The translations under genes were made by a program, and so were the position numbers. DNA of 64,000 nt, taken from positions 124,001 to 188,000 of the forward strand of contig CAZNIT010000022.1 in assembly GCA_964573205.1 (NCBI GenBank). The letters are read 5' to 3'. The notes beneath the pieces are model-generated. The model worked only from the letters and a program-made list of their open reading frames with translations, did no database searches and had not been told where the DNA came from. This stretch comes from QNZT01 sp964573205. Lineage in GTDB: Bacteria; Campylobacterota; Campylobacteria; Campylobacterales; QNZT01. Below, piece after piece: positions 1-8,291 of the stretch (its first letter is position 1; each line of letters begins with the position of its first letter).

Positions 1-1
1 G

Positions 2-970
2 GAATATCTAGGTTGCGATCACACAGAGTACTACTGTACGCAAAAAGATGCTTTGAAAATTATTCCCGATTTAGCTTATATCTACGACGAACCTTTTGCG
101 GACGCTTCTGCGATTCCTACGACTTTGGTCAGTTCGCTGGCTAGAAAAAAAGTCACCGTCTCTTTGAGCGCCGACGGAGGAGACGAAGTATTCGCCGGAT
201 ACGACAAATATACTCAAACTTTGCGATATCACAACTTCTTCAAAAAGTTTCCGAATTTTCTGCACGATCCTATGACTTCCATCATGGATATGATCAACCC
301 CGAATATATTCCCGTCATGAATAAAACGTACAATTTTAAAACAAGATACGAAAAAGTCAAAGAGATATTAAAATCGAAAAACTGCGTCGAAGCTATGGAT
401 TATACGGGTATGTACTTCACCGCCTCACAAACTAGGTCTATTTTGAAAAAAGAGCTAAACGGCATTGAAACCGATTTTGCAAAGGCGACGACACTAAACG
501 ACGAAAACGACGATATAAACAAAATGTTGGCGATTGATTACAAGACCTATTTATGCGACGATATATTAACCAAAATAGATAGAGCCACAATGAGCGTCAG
601 CCTGGAAGGGCGCGAGCCTCTGCTTGATTATACGATCATAGAGTTCGCAGCGCGACTTCCCTCACAATACAAATATAAAAACGAGAATAAAAAATATATC
701 TTGAAAGAGATCACACATAAATACCTACCCAAAGAGATAATGGATCGACCGAAAATGGGATTCGGTGTGCCGATCTACGATTGGTTCAAGGATGAGCTGA
801 AAGAGTATTTTCTGATATATCTGGATGAAGAGAGATTAAAAAGAGAGGGGATATTCAATGTCGATGAGATAATCCGATTAAGAGATAAATACTTAAACGC
901 AGAAGCTGAAAATGTCGAAAAACTCTGGTCGATATTGATGTTTGAGATGTGGTATGAGAGATGGATGTAA
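2..970 (+). CDS. asnB: Asparagine synthetase, glutamine-hydrolysing (3' end only)
   Basis: This is the C-terminal synthetase part of an AsnB-type amidotransferase, which adenylates aspartate (or a related carboxylate) and transfers ammonia to it. The frame is open from base 2, so the real start and the N-terminal glutaminase domain lie upstream of the window; the first in-frame ATG at 53 is internal. Family landmarks are IYDEPFADASAIPT followed by LSADGGDEVFAGYDKY, and later TKIDRATMSVSLEGREPLLDY, a conserved stretch of the synthetase domain. It stops eight bases before the end of a convergent gene. Such genes also occur in surface-glycan clusters as amidotransferases for sugars, so the substrate is not certain. 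The family call is firm; the substrate is inferred. Confidence 0.85.
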   Translation, partial: EYLGCDHTEYYCTQKDALKIIPDLAYIYDEPFADASAIPTTLVSSLARKKVTVSLSADGGDEVFAGYDKYTQTLRYHNFFKKFPNFLHDPMTSIMDMINPEYIPVMNKTYNFKTRYEKVKEILKSKNCVEAMDYTGMYFTASQTRSILKKELNGIETDFAKATTLNDENDDINKMLAIDYKTYLCDDILTKIDRATMSVSLEGREPLLDYTIIEFAARLPSQYKYKNENKKYILKEITHKYLPKEIMDRPKMGFGVPIYDWFKDELKEYFLIYLDEERLKREGIFNVDEIIRLRDKYLNAEAENVEKLWSILMFEMWYERWM

Positions 971-977
971 GAGACCG

Positions 978-1334
978 CTAAAACGCGTTGCCTCGATAGG
1001 CCTCTTTTTTCGCCTTTGCGATCTCCAGCGCACAGAGAAACTTGCTCAATAGAGTCTGGTCGTCGCTATGGTTTCGTATATGTTTTTGTATGGTTTGGCT
1101 CAACTCACCGATAGCTTTTAACTGTTGACTCAAAATATCTTGATGTTGCAACGCGATATAGAGATCTTCATCAAGTTCCATATCCAACTCGAACAAAAAA
1201 TCGTTCACTTTTTGCATAGAGTGCATATTTAATTTCGAAACATCCTCTTGAACGGATTTTATATGTTCGAATATATCGCTTAACGTCTCATATACCTGTA
1301 AAGTATTGTCATGTGAAATTTCACACACATCCAT
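978..1334 (-). CDS. Small helical protein with CheZ-like phosphatase motif
   Basis: The protein has 118 residues, is soluble and predicted almost all helical. Residues 61-71 read ALQHQDILSQQ, placing D66 and Q70 in a DxxxQ arrangement. In CheZ the catalytic pair that dephosphorylates CheY-P is an aspartate and a glutamine four residues later within a QxxD-rich helix, so this could be a short CheZ-type phosphatase or a relic of one. It is much shorter than E. coli CheZ (214 residues) and no clear CheY-binding C-terminal peptide is visible. It is transcribed towards asnB, away from the small lipoprotein gene. Function is inferred from one motif; a structural helical bundle with no enzyme role is also possible. 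Confidence 0.55.
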   Translation of the reverse strand: MDVCEISHDNTLQVYETLSDIFEHIKSVQEDVSKLNMHSMQKVNDFLFELDMELDEDLYIALQHQDILSQQLKAIGELSQTIQKHIRNHSDDQTLLSKFLCALEIAKAKKEAYRGNAF

Positions 1335-1364
1335 TTTTCTATCCGCCTTTTTATGAATTTATTA

Positions 1365-1376
1365 CGATATATATCG
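1365..1376. promoter_or_regulatory. 12-bp perfect palindrome between divergent genes
   Basis: The sequence CGATATATATCG reads identically on both strands and sits in the 80-base gap between the leftward CheZ-like gene and the rightward lipoprotein gene. Its position would suit an operator, but AT-rich palindromes also occur by chance. No regulator can be named. Confidence 0.25.
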
Positions 1377-1381
1377 ACTGA

Positions 1382-1409
1382 TTTACTTTTAACATAAATA
1401 GTGTAGAAT
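1382..1409 (+). promoter_or_regulatory. Candidate sigma-70 promoter, possibly giving a leaderless transcript
   Basis: TTTACT, 16 bases, then TAGAAT resemble -35 and -10 elements. The -10 box ends at 1409, so the predicted transcription start falls almost on the ATG at 1415. No Shine-Dalgarno sequence precedes that ATG, which would be consistent with leaderless translation. Confidence 0.35.
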
Positions 1410-1414
1410 ATTTT

Positions 1415-1636
1415 ATGAAATTTTTTTATTCGATTCCGTTTTTTCTACTGTTATTTACGGGATGTCTCTACTTCAACGACAGCGGCATCTCCACACACCT
1501 TTACGACAACTGTAAAGAGTATTACGACAACTGCGGAAATTATCATAAAGAGTGTCCTAAAAATCTCATCGACTATTCGCAAATGGGTATAAACGGCGAT
1601 GACAAAAAAGAGAGAAGCGAATGTCGTGAACCTTGA
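1415..1636 (+). CDS. Small cysteine-rich lipoprotein
   Basis: This is a 73-residue protein with a hydrophobic signal sequence ending in the lipobox FTGC, so it is expected to be acylated at that cysteine and held in the envelope. The mature part is only about 56 residues, with five further cysteines (NCKEYYDNCGNYHKEC region plus one near the C terminus), which suggests disulphide bonding in the periplasm. No family is recognised. Its end overlaps the likely start of cmoB by 11 bases. The start has no ribosome-binding site, and a -10-like box lies immediately upstream. Hypothetical function; lipoprotein status is well supported. Confidence 0.65.
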   Translation: MKFFYSIPFFLLLFTGCLYFNDSGISTHLYDNCKEYYDNCGNYHKECPKNLIDYSQMGINGDDKKERSECREP

Positions 1637-2525
1637 TATAATACGAAATGAGAGGCGAAAATGGCTGAACTGGAAAAATATCGCCCCTTTGAGAGAAGCT
1701 CTGTTAAATTTGCCGAATATCGAATGCGATTACACAATCTCGGATACGATAACCGTAAATGCCCAAACAAAACTCTCTTCGCAAATAAAAAAGCAAATTC
1801 ACGATTTCGCCCTTATGCTTCGTCCATGGAGAAAAGGACCTTTTAAAATTTTCGATACCCATATACGAAGCGAATGGAACAGTTATATAAAATACAACCT
1901 GTTATCGCCCCACTTTAATCTAAAAAACAAGATAGTCGCCGACATCGGTTGCAATAACGGTTACTACATGTTCAGAATGTCACAGCAAAATCCCAAAGAG
2001 ATCGTAGGTTTTGATCCCTCCGCTTTGTTTATGACTCAATTTGAATTTATAAACCGTTTTATCAAAAGCGATATTAAATACGAATTGCTCGGAATCGAAC
2101 ATCTGGAATTTTACGAAAAGAGATTCGACGTTATCTTTTGTCTGGGAGTTTTATACCATAGAAGCGACCCGATCGGATCGCTAAAATCTCTAAAAAGAGG
2201 TTTGAACCGAAACGGCGAACTCTACCTCGATACTTTTATGATCGACGGCGAGGAGGAGATATCGCTAACGCCTAAAGAGAGATACTCCAAAATTCCGAAT
2301 ATCTATTTCATACCGACACTAAACGCCTTGAGAAATTGGTGTTATCGTGCGGGCTTTAAAAGTGTGGATATACTCAAGATAAAAAAGACGCTGCTCGACG
2401 AACAGCGAAAAACCGAATGGATAGAGGGGGAGAGTCTGGAAGATTTTCTAAATCCTACGGACGATAAATTCACGATAGAAGGATATCCCGCGCCAAAACG
2501 AGTATATATAAGAGCGACGGTATAA
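1626..2525 (+). CDS. cmoB: tRNA U34 carboxymethyltransferase CmoB
   Basis: CmoB transfers a carboxymethyl group from carboxy-SAM to 5-hydroxyuridine at tRNA position 34, making cmo5U and widening wobble decoding. The protein shows the family's N-terminal segment (LRPWRKGPF, then THIRSEWNSYIKY), the SAM-binding loop VADIGCNNGYYMFRM, then VGFDPSALF and CLGVLYHRSDP, and a C-terminal WIEGESLEDFLNP. The frame is open back to an ATG at 1599, but that ATG lacks a ribosome-binding site. GTG at 1626 is preceded by GAGAGAAG at suitable spacing and gives 299 residues, close to other Campylobacterota CmoB, so I chose it. The partner CmoA is not in this window. From memory, C. jejuni has the same order: cmoB followed by the hotdog gene. 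Confidence 0.9.
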   Translation: MNLDIIRNERRKWLNWKNIAPLREALLNLPNIECDYTISDTITVNAQTKLSSQIKKQIHDFALMLRPWRKGPFKIFDTHIRSEWNSYIKYNLLSPHFNLKNKIVADIGCNNGYYMFRMSQQNPKEIVGFDPSALFMTQFEFINRFIKSDIKYELLGIEHLEFYEKRFDVIFCLGVLYHRSDPIGSLKSLKRGLNRNGELYLDTFMIDGEEEISLTPKERYSKIPNIYFIPTLNALRNWCYRAGFKSVDILKIKKTLLDEQRKTEWIEGESLEDFLNPTDDKFTIEGYPAPKRVYIRATV

Positions 2526-2578
2526 AAGATTTCTCTTTTTTGGCGATATTTCTATAAGAGATAACGCCAGGAGATATT

Positions 2579-3010
2579 TTGAGCGAAACAGAGACTATAA
2601 AAGAGTATGATCTTATCACGGAAACACTTCAAACGCACCTTCAAATCATGGAGAACCACTCTTATGAAATATTATCCCTAAAGAACGGATTTGCGAAGGT
2701 CGCACTAAAAACCAAACTCGCCGAAAAAATCGACGATACGAATTATGTTTATGAAGCTTCCATATTTTCATGTGCGAATTTTTGCGCGATGGCGGCAGTG
2801 AATACCAAAGGCAATCATCTAATCAGCGCAAAAGCCGAATTTTTAGCTCCGGTAAAAGTAACCGACGAAGAGGTTGTTTTCGAAGCCGTCGCGACAACCA
2901 ACAGCTCCGGAAAAAAGCAGGTCAAAGTCGTTGGGATTTTAAACGGTCTGGTGATTTTCGAAAGCAGCTTCATCACACTCAAACTCGACGGCAAAAGTAT
3001 TGTGAAATAG
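2579..3010 (+). CDS. Hotdog-fold protein, Cj0977-like
   Basis: This 143-residue protein has the length and pattern of a single hotdog domain: a long N-terminal helix, then a sheet including ASIFSCANFCAMAAVNTKG, KAEFLAPVKVTDEEVVFEA and LNGLVIFESSFI. It resembles the PaaI/FapR-like group. Adjacency to cmoB matches Cj0977 of C. jejuni, which, from established work, is a hotdog protein co-expressed with late flagellar genes and needed for invasion. No obvious catalytic Asp/Glu in the usual PaaI place can be assigned by eye, so acyl-CoA binding rather than hydrolysis is possible. The start is TTG with AGGAG ten bases upstream; no ATG fits. Confidence 0.75.
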   Translation: MSETETIKEYDLITETLQTHLQIMENHSYEILSLKNGFAKVALKTKLAEKIDDTNYVYEASIFSCANFCAMAAVNTKGNHLISAKAEFLAPVKVTDEEVVFEAVATTNSSGKKQVKVVGILNGLVIFESSFITLKLDGKSIVK

Positions 3011-3011
3011 A

Positions 3012-3317
3012 TCAAAACCTTATCGGGACTTCGTAAAGTTCACAAAACATATAAGCTTCGATAATATCGTCAATGGTTCTTTGAACCGGAGCTTCCAAAA
3101 CGGGTATGGACTCCTCGAAAAACTCGCTAACATAATCCTCTTTACTCTTTACGACGACAGAATCTATAAACTCGTCGATTTCGATACGGTCGTCGTAAAA
3201 GGAAATGTTTTTTATCTTCCCCTCCCCTATCTCTACAAGCGCCCAACTTTTAGCATCGGGAACTAAAGCGATTTGCGCCGATTTATCGGCTTTTTCCATC
3301 GGTATCAATATAAACAC
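3012..3317 (-). CDS. Conserved hypothetical protein, 101 residues
   Basis: A small soluble protein, acidic in its middle and C-terminal parts. Its arrangement (strand with VPDAKSWALVEIGEGKIKNISFYDD, then a helical DDIIEAYMFCELYEVPIRF end) faintly recalls the NifX/NafY dinitrogenase-cofactor fold, but key features are not clear and I do not assign it. The start is GTG at 3317 with AGGAG upstream. The gene lies 13 bases downstream of the sodium symporter gene on the same strand and probably shares its transcript. It ends two bases from the convergent hotdog gene. Function unknown. Confidence 0.6.
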   Translation of the reverse strand: MFILIPMEKADKSAQIALVPDAKSWALVEIGEGKIKNISFYDDRIEIDEFIDSVVVKSKEDYVSEFFEESIPVLEAPVQRTIDDIIEAYMFCELYEVPIRF

Positions 3318-3330
3318 TAAATCTCCTAAA

Positions 3331-4674
3331 TCAAACTTTCAAAGCGTTGTAAGCCAAAAACAATACGGCTATGGGAGCTATGAAGCGTATGCTGAAATAC
3401 CATATCTTGAATACTCCGTTTCCCATATGTCCCAAAAGCTCTCCCTCAACGATATCTCTTTTCATAACATAACCGACAAAAATAGCTATTAAAATTCCGC
3501 CAAGAGGCATCAAAAACGAATCGACGCTAAATTCCAATAGATCAAAAAGAGATTTTCCTTTGAACGTAAAAAACTCCTTATATCCGTTAGATATCGAAAA
3601 TATAACGAAAACCCCGATAATAAAATAGATAGCGGAGCTGATTATGACCGCTTTTTTTCTAAACCATCCGACTCTTTGCTCAAGATACATAACCGACGGC
3701 TCCACAAGTGAAATGGCCGATGTCAAACCGGCCACCGCCATAGCAAGAAAAAAGACGAGCGCTATTACCGTACCTACGGAACCGAGTTTAGCGAAAATTA
3801 CGGGTAAAGACACGAAAACAAGCCCGGGTCCCTTATCGGGCGTACCACCGAATTCAAACAAAAAGGAAAAAATCACCAAACCGGCGATCAATGCGATAAA
3901 CGTGTCCATAAAAGCGACCATCATTCCCGATTTATATATGTTGCTATGTTTTGGAAGAGCCGCCGCATACGTCATGATCGATCCTATTCCGATGGATAAC
4001 GTAAAAAAAGAGTGCCCAACAGCTCTTATTATCGCTTCCGAATCAAGCTTGCTAAAATCAGGTTCGAACATAAAATCGACCGCTTTGGTAAAACCGTCGA
4101 AATTCATAGCATACACCAAAAGTCCAAGCAATATGAAAAGCAAAAGGGGTATCAAAATGAGATTCGTCTTTTCGATACCTTTTTTAATACCTCCGAGCAA
4201 GACTCCGGCTACGAATAAAACCGACAATAGGTGAAAAAAGATTTGAAGAGCGGCCGAATCGGCATAAAGAGCGTCAAAAACAGCCTTTGCGTCATCCAAA
4301 CTTGAAGGCAATCCGGTAATCGCCAAATATATATAATAAAAAATCCACCCTATCACCACCGAATAAAACGTCATAATAATAAGTCCGGTAAAAAGCATAA
4401 AGCCGGCGTATTTCCAACCTTTAGCCCCTTTTGGAGCATCCAATTCGAAACTTCCGACGCAATCTTTTTGACCTCTTTTACCGATTACCATCTCCGCAAT
4501 CAAAAGCGACGCTCCTATGAGTAAAATAGTAACAAGATACACCATCACAAAAGCCCCGCCACCGTAAACTCCGGTTATGTATGGAAATTTCCATATATTT
4601 CCAAGCCCGACGGCCGCACCCGTAGCGGAGAGAACAAATCCCAATCGACTGAATTTCGCTATATGTTGATTCAT
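3331..4674 (-). CDS. Sodium-dependent transporter, SLC6/NSS family
   Basis: An inner-membrane symporter of 447 residues with about eleven membrane segments, as in bacterial NSS proteins. The first helix carries the diagnostic RLGFVLSATGAAVGLGNIWKFPY, including the unwound GAAVGLGN segment that binds sodium and substrate in LeuT-type transporters, followed by GGGAFVMVYL. A later GIGSIMTYAA matches helix 6 of the family. Substrates of this group are amino acids or related amines; the particular one cannot be read from sequence. AAGGAG precedes the ATG. It faces the PKD-like lipoprotein gene across a 142-base promoter gap. Confidence 0.9.
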   Translation of the reverse strand: MNQHIAKFSRLGFVLSATGAAVGLGNIWKFPYITGVYGGGAFVMVYLVTILLIGASLLIAEMVIGKRGQKDCVGSFELDAPKGAKGWKYAGFMLFTGLIIMTFYSVVIGWIFYYIYLAITGLPSSLDDAKAVFDALYADSAALQIFFHLLSVLFVAGVLLGGIKKGIEKTNLILIPLLLFILLGLLVYAMNFDGFTKAVDFMFEPDFSKLDSEAIIRAVGHSFFTLSIGIGSIMTYAAALPKHSNIYKSGMMVAFMDTFIALIAGLVIFSFLFEFGGTPDKGPGLVFVSLPVIFAKLGSVGTVIALVFFLAMAVAGLTSAISLVEPSVMYLEQRVGWFRKKAVIISSAIYFIIGVFVIFSISNGYKEFFTFKGKSLFDLLEFSVDSFLMPLGGILIAIFVGYVMKRDIVEGELLGHMGNGVFKIWYFSIRFIAPIAVLFLAYNALKV

Positions 4675-4816
4675 AAAACTCCTTTGTAAAATTTTAACTT
4701 AACAAAGATTAAAGCTTTATTTGTTAAAATTTATTTAACCTTTGTAAATCCGATATGACAATTAAATGTTAATCATGTTAGGATATTAAAGATATTAAAT
4801 TTTTAAGGATTAACTC

Positions 4817-5626
4817 ATGAAAAATCATTCACTTTTACTGCTGCCGTTATTGGTTGCGATTACATTTTGTGGCTGTGACAGCGAGTGTTGTCTTGACGAC
4901 GGAGTAGAACCGGCTCCTATTGCCAAGCAGCAACCTCCGGTTGCCAAAATTCTTCTAAACGGTTCCCAAGTTAGCGGAACAAAAGAGTGTACTCCGGGAG
5001 AGACGATCGAGCTGGTTTCCGGAAGCACCGACAGCGACGGAACGGTAACCGACAATATATGGAAAATCGACGGAGCGGAAGTTGCGAATACGACCATCGT
5101 ATGTCCGGACGACAAACTTACAAAGACCGTTTGTCTCTTAGCTATGGATAACGACGGGCTCTACTCCGACGAAGAACAGTGTGTCACCTTTACGGGAAAA
5201 GCCGTAGATGTAACCCCTCCGCAACCAACGACCACACCTCCAATAGCGATAGTGGAAAAGGGTGATTTAACCGGTGACGGTATCTATTTCAATTGTTCGA
5301 AAGTTCGAGATACGGACTCCGTACATACTTATCCGGACGACACCTACCTTTACGGAATCAACACTCCTAAAGACATAAAAGAGGTGACCTGGAACTACAC
5401 ATACTTTAAAGCGGACGGCACTATCGAAGACGGACCGCATACCAAAACTCAAAGCGACTACAATACCGAGGGAGCGCATCCCGAGGGTATGTGTTCAAAA
5501 TGGTTTCATATAAACGCCGATGTAGCGAAAATCGATTTTTCTTTGACAACGATAGATGATGACAAAGAGACAAATACTACGGATTACAGTTATGATGTAG
5601 GGACAGATACTTTGACTCAAAAGTGA
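4817..5626 (+). CDS. Secreted PKD-like domain protein, probable lipoprotein
   Basis: The 269-residue protein starts with a signal sequence (MKNHSLLLLPLLVAITF) followed by the cysteine-rich CGCDSECC. The lipobox is imperfect (FCGC), so lipidation is likely but not certain. Residues about 38-130 form a PKD or Ig-like domain: PPVAKILLNGSQ, then ELVSGSTDSDGTVTD and MDNDGLYSDEE. A proline/threonine linker (VTPPQPTTTPP) leads to a second beta-rich domain containing WNYTYFKADGTIEDG. Such domains usually mediate extracellular binding. It has AGGA before the ATG, no obvious operon partner, and a hairpin terminator just after its stop. No specific function can be given. Confidence 0.7.
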   Translation: MKNHSLLLLPLLVAITFCGCDSECCLDDGVEPAPIAKQQPPVAKILLNGSQVSGTKECTPGETIELVSGSTDSDGTVTDNIWKIDGAEVANTTIVCPDDKLTKTVCLLAMDNDGLYSDEEQCVTFTGKAVDVTPPQPTTTPPIAIVEKGDLTGDGIYFNCSKVRDTDSVHTYPDDTYLYGINTPKDIKEVTWNYTYFKADGTIEDGPHTKTQSDYNTEGAHPEGMCSKWFHINADVAKIDFSLTTIDDDKETNTTDYSYDVGTDTLTQK

Positions 5627-5634
5627 TAAAGCAC

Positions 5635-5671
5635 TTATGCATAGGTCTTAAAACCGCCTATGCATAATTTT
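5635..5671 (+). terminator. Rho-independent terminator after the PKD-like gene
   Basis: An 11-bp perfect stem (TTATGCATAGG with CCTATGCATAA), an 11-base loop, then TTTTA. It lies ten bases after the stop at 5626 and ahead of xseA, so it probably separates the two transcription units. The U-tract is short, so strength is uncertain. Confidence 0.65.
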
Positions 5672-5696
5672 ATCCCAAATTTGCAATAATGCTTCT

Positions 5697-6884
5697 ATGC
5701 AATCACCTATCTCAGTAACGACATTAAACAATCAAATAAAATCGCTCCTTGAATCGCACTATACTGAAATTCTCGTTGAAGCCGAAGTGAGCCGTGTAAC
5801 CTACCATAGTTCTGGTCATCTCTATTTTACTCTCAAAGACGAAAACAGTTCCGTCTCCGCGGTTATGTTCAAAACGAACAATCAAAAGATGAAATTCCGA
5901 CTGGAAGACGGAATGAAAGTAATTGTCGGCGGTTACGTCTCCGTTTACACTCCAAGAGGTAGTTATCAGATAAACTGTAAAAGCATTCAACCATCTGGCA
6001 GCGGGGCTTTGGCTATTGCATACGAGCAACTCAAAAAGAGACTTGAGCAAAAAGGGTACTTCGATCGGTCACGGAAAAAAGCTCTGCCACCGTTTCCAAA
6101 ACATATCGTCATCATAACTTCAAAAACGGGCGCAGCGATCGAGGATCTGTACAGAGTGGCGAAAAAAAGATGGCGCTTGTTGAAGATCACTCTCATAGAC
6201 ACGACGGTTCAAGGAGAAAATGCGGCGCAAATAATCGCAAATAATATCAAAATCGCCGACACTCTTGATGCTGAGATCATCATAGTGGGCAGAGGCGGAG
6301 GCAGTCTTGAAGATCTCTGGGCGTTTAATCAAGAGTGTGTCGCGGACGCTATTTTCGCCGCTACAACTCCCGTAGTATCAGCTGTAGGTCATGAGATAGA
6401 TTTTCTGATAAGCGACTTTGTCGCGGATCTAAGAGCCCCGACTCCCTCAGCCGCTATGGAGATGATACTTCCGGATATGAACGAAGTTCTTATGAATATA
6501 GATACGATCATCGATAGATACGACGATATCTTTAAAAATACTCTTCACAAAAAGGAGAATCAACTTCTACATCTAAAAGAGCTATTCGATCAAAACTCGG
6601 CTTCTGCAAAACTTTCACTCTACTCTGAAGAGATAAAAAATCAAAAAACTCAATTTTATAATTTTTTCTCCTTGATATTGCAGCAAAAAGAGCAAACTCT
6701 AAACTCTCTTTTTCTCGCGTTTGAAAATAACGATCCTTCAAAAAGAGATAAAATAGGTTTCGCGCAGATTACAAAAAAGGGTAAAAAGATCGATCCGGCC
6801 GATCTAAAAATCAACGATACCTTTTTTATCGAGACTTCAAAAGTAAAAATTGAAGCCAATGTATTGAATAAAGAAGAACTTTAA
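5697..6884 (+). CDS. xseA: Exodeoxyribonuclease VII large subunit
   Basis: XseA with small subunit XseB forms exonuclease VII, which degrades single-stranded DNA to oligonucleotides. The 395-residue protein opens with the family OB-fold (SVTTLNNQIKSLLE, HLYFTLKDENSSVSAVMFK, VYTPRGSYQINC), then the catalytic domain with IVIITSKTGAAIEDL, IIVGRGGGSLEDLWAFN and VSAVGHEIDFLISDFVADLRAPTPSAA. The C-terminal part is a long coiled coil, as usual, and is somewhat shorter than the E. coli version (456 residues). No strong ribosome-binding site precedes the ATG. It is directly followed by murJ with no gap. xseB is not in the window. Confidence 0.95.
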   Translation: MQSPISVTTLNNQIKSLLESHYTEILVEAEVSRVTYHSSGHLYFTLKDENSSVSAVMFKTNNQKMKFRLEDGMKVIVGGYVSVYTPRGSYQINCKSIQPSGSGALAIAYEQLKKRLEQKGYFDRSRKKALPPFPKHIVIITSKTGAAIEDLYRVAKKRWRLLKITLIDTTVQGENAAQIIANNIKIADTLDAEIIIVGRGGGSLEDLWAFNQECVADAIFAATTPVVSAVGHEIDFLISDFVADLRAPTPSAAMEMILPDMNEVLMNIDTIIDRYDDIFKNTLHKKENQLLHLKELFDQNSASAKLSLYSEEIKNQKTQFYNFFSLILQQKEQTLNSLFLAFENNDPSKRDKIGFAQITKKGKKIDPADLKINDTFFIETSKVKIEANVLNKEEL

Positions 6885-8291
6885 ATGTTCAAGTCCATCT
6901 TTACAAACAGTTTCGGAATTCTTTTTTCCAGAATTTTGGGATTTATAAGAGATATGCTTCAAGCTTCCATACTCGGAGCGAATATATATAGCGACATATT
7001 TATAGTAGCTTTTAAATTACCTAATCTCTTCAGAAGGATTTTCGCTGAAGGCGCTTTTTCCCAAAGCTTTCTTCCTTCTTTTTCTCACTCAAAACAAAAA
7101 AGCGTCTTCGCCGTTACGATCTTTTTGAAAATTTTCACTTTTTTGCTTCTTTTTTCACTAATCGTTACGCTTTTTGATAATTTGTTCGCCAAACTGATCG
7201 CTTGGGGATTTGACGATAAAACGATAGAAGCGGCCGCACCTTTGGTAGCGATAAATTTCTACTATCTGCTTTTAATTTTTACGGTTACATTTTTGGCTTC
7301 GCTTTTACAATACAAAAACCACTTCGCAACTACCGCGTTCGCCACCGCTCTTTTAAATATATCTCTCATAGTAGCTCTGTTGACAGGTGAGAACCTGCCT
7401 AAAGAGATCATAGTTTATTATATGAGTTACGCTGTGATTATAGGTGGAATTTTGCAAGTAGGTGTTCATCTTATCGCTATAAAAAGGCTCAACCTTCACA
7501 AAATTCTCATCGGGGGATTTAAAGCTTTAAAAAGTAAAAAAGAGAGAATTAAAAACGATCAAAAGAGATTTTTTTCAAACTTTTTAGCTTCAACAATCGG
7601 AAGTTCAACTGCACAAATTTCGGCATTTTTGGACGGATGGTTGGCATCGTTTTTGATCAGCGGATCGATTAGTTATCTATATTATGCAAACCGTATCTTT
7701 CAATTTCCGCTCGCTCTTTTTGCTATAGCAACTTCCGTCGCAATCTTTCCGAAAGTCACCAGATACCTGAAAAACAAAGATGAAAATAACGCTCTTGTTA
7801 TGCTTGCGAAGAGTTTTTGGTTCCTCTCATCTTTACTTCTATTTGCAACGCTTGTCGGCATGATATTTTCAAAAGAGATAGTCTGGTTATTATACGAACG
7901 AGGAGCGTTTGAAAATAGAGATACGCTAAATACCGCCCTGGTTTTGACGATGTATCTAATAGGACTTATTCCATTCGGTCTTGCGAAAATTTTCTCTCTT
8001 TGGCTCTACGCTACCCATCGACAAAAAGATGCGGCGAAAATTTCTGGTATATCGCTTGGAGTAAACATACTATTGTCTCTTCTTTTGATCAAACCGTTGG
8101 GTGCCGCCGGTTTAGCGCTGGCCAGCTCCATTAGCGGTATCGTGCTTCTATCTCTAACCGTGCGCGCTTTTGGCAAAAAAAAGTTTTTTGATATAATCAA
8201 ACATAAATACGCAATCTATCTGTTCGTAGGTTCGATATTGACTATTATTTTACTATTTCGGATAAAGGAACTACTTAGTGTTTATATATAA
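6885..8291 (+). CDS. murJ: Lipid II flippase MurJ
   Basis: MurJ moves lipid II across the inner membrane for peptidoglycan synthesis. The protein has 468 residues and about 14 hydrophobic segments. The N terminus (TNSFGILFSRILGFIRDM) and the loop KLPNLFRRIFAEGAFSQSFLPSFS are family signatures; the arginines there correspond to essential residues in E. coli MurJ. Later YYANRIFQFPLALFAIA and LLYERGAF are also conserved. The ATG immediately follows the xseA stop, and the 3' end overlaps cysS by 14 bases, so the three genes are probably translated from one message. Confidence 0.95.
   Translation: MFKSIFTNSFGILFSRILGFIRDMLQASILGANIYSDIFIVAFKLPNLFRRIFAEGAFSQSFLPSFSHSKQKSVFAVTIFLKIFTFLLLFSLIVTLFDNLFAKLIAWGFDDKTIEAAAPLVAINFYYLLLIFTVTFLASLLQYKNHFATTAFATALLNISLIVALLTGENLPKEIIVYYMSYAVIIGGILQVGVHLIAIKRLNLHKILIGGFKALKSKKERIKNDQKRFFSNFLASTIGSSTAQISAFLDGWLASFLISGSISYLYYANRIFQFPLALFAIATSVAIFPKVTRYLKNKDENNALVMLAKSFWFLSSLLLFATLVGMIFSKEIVWLLYERGAFENRDTLNTALVLTMYLIGLIPFGLAKIFSLWLYATHRQKDAAKISGISLGVNILLSLLLIKPLGAAGLALASSISGIVLLSLTVRAFGKKKFFDIIKHKYAIYLFVGSILTIILLFRIKELLSVYI

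Noticed and set aside
3644..4234. 196-codon rightward open frame inside the sodium symporter gene
   Set aside because: It lies fully antisense to a strongly conserved transporter and has low-complexity composition; it is a shadow frame.
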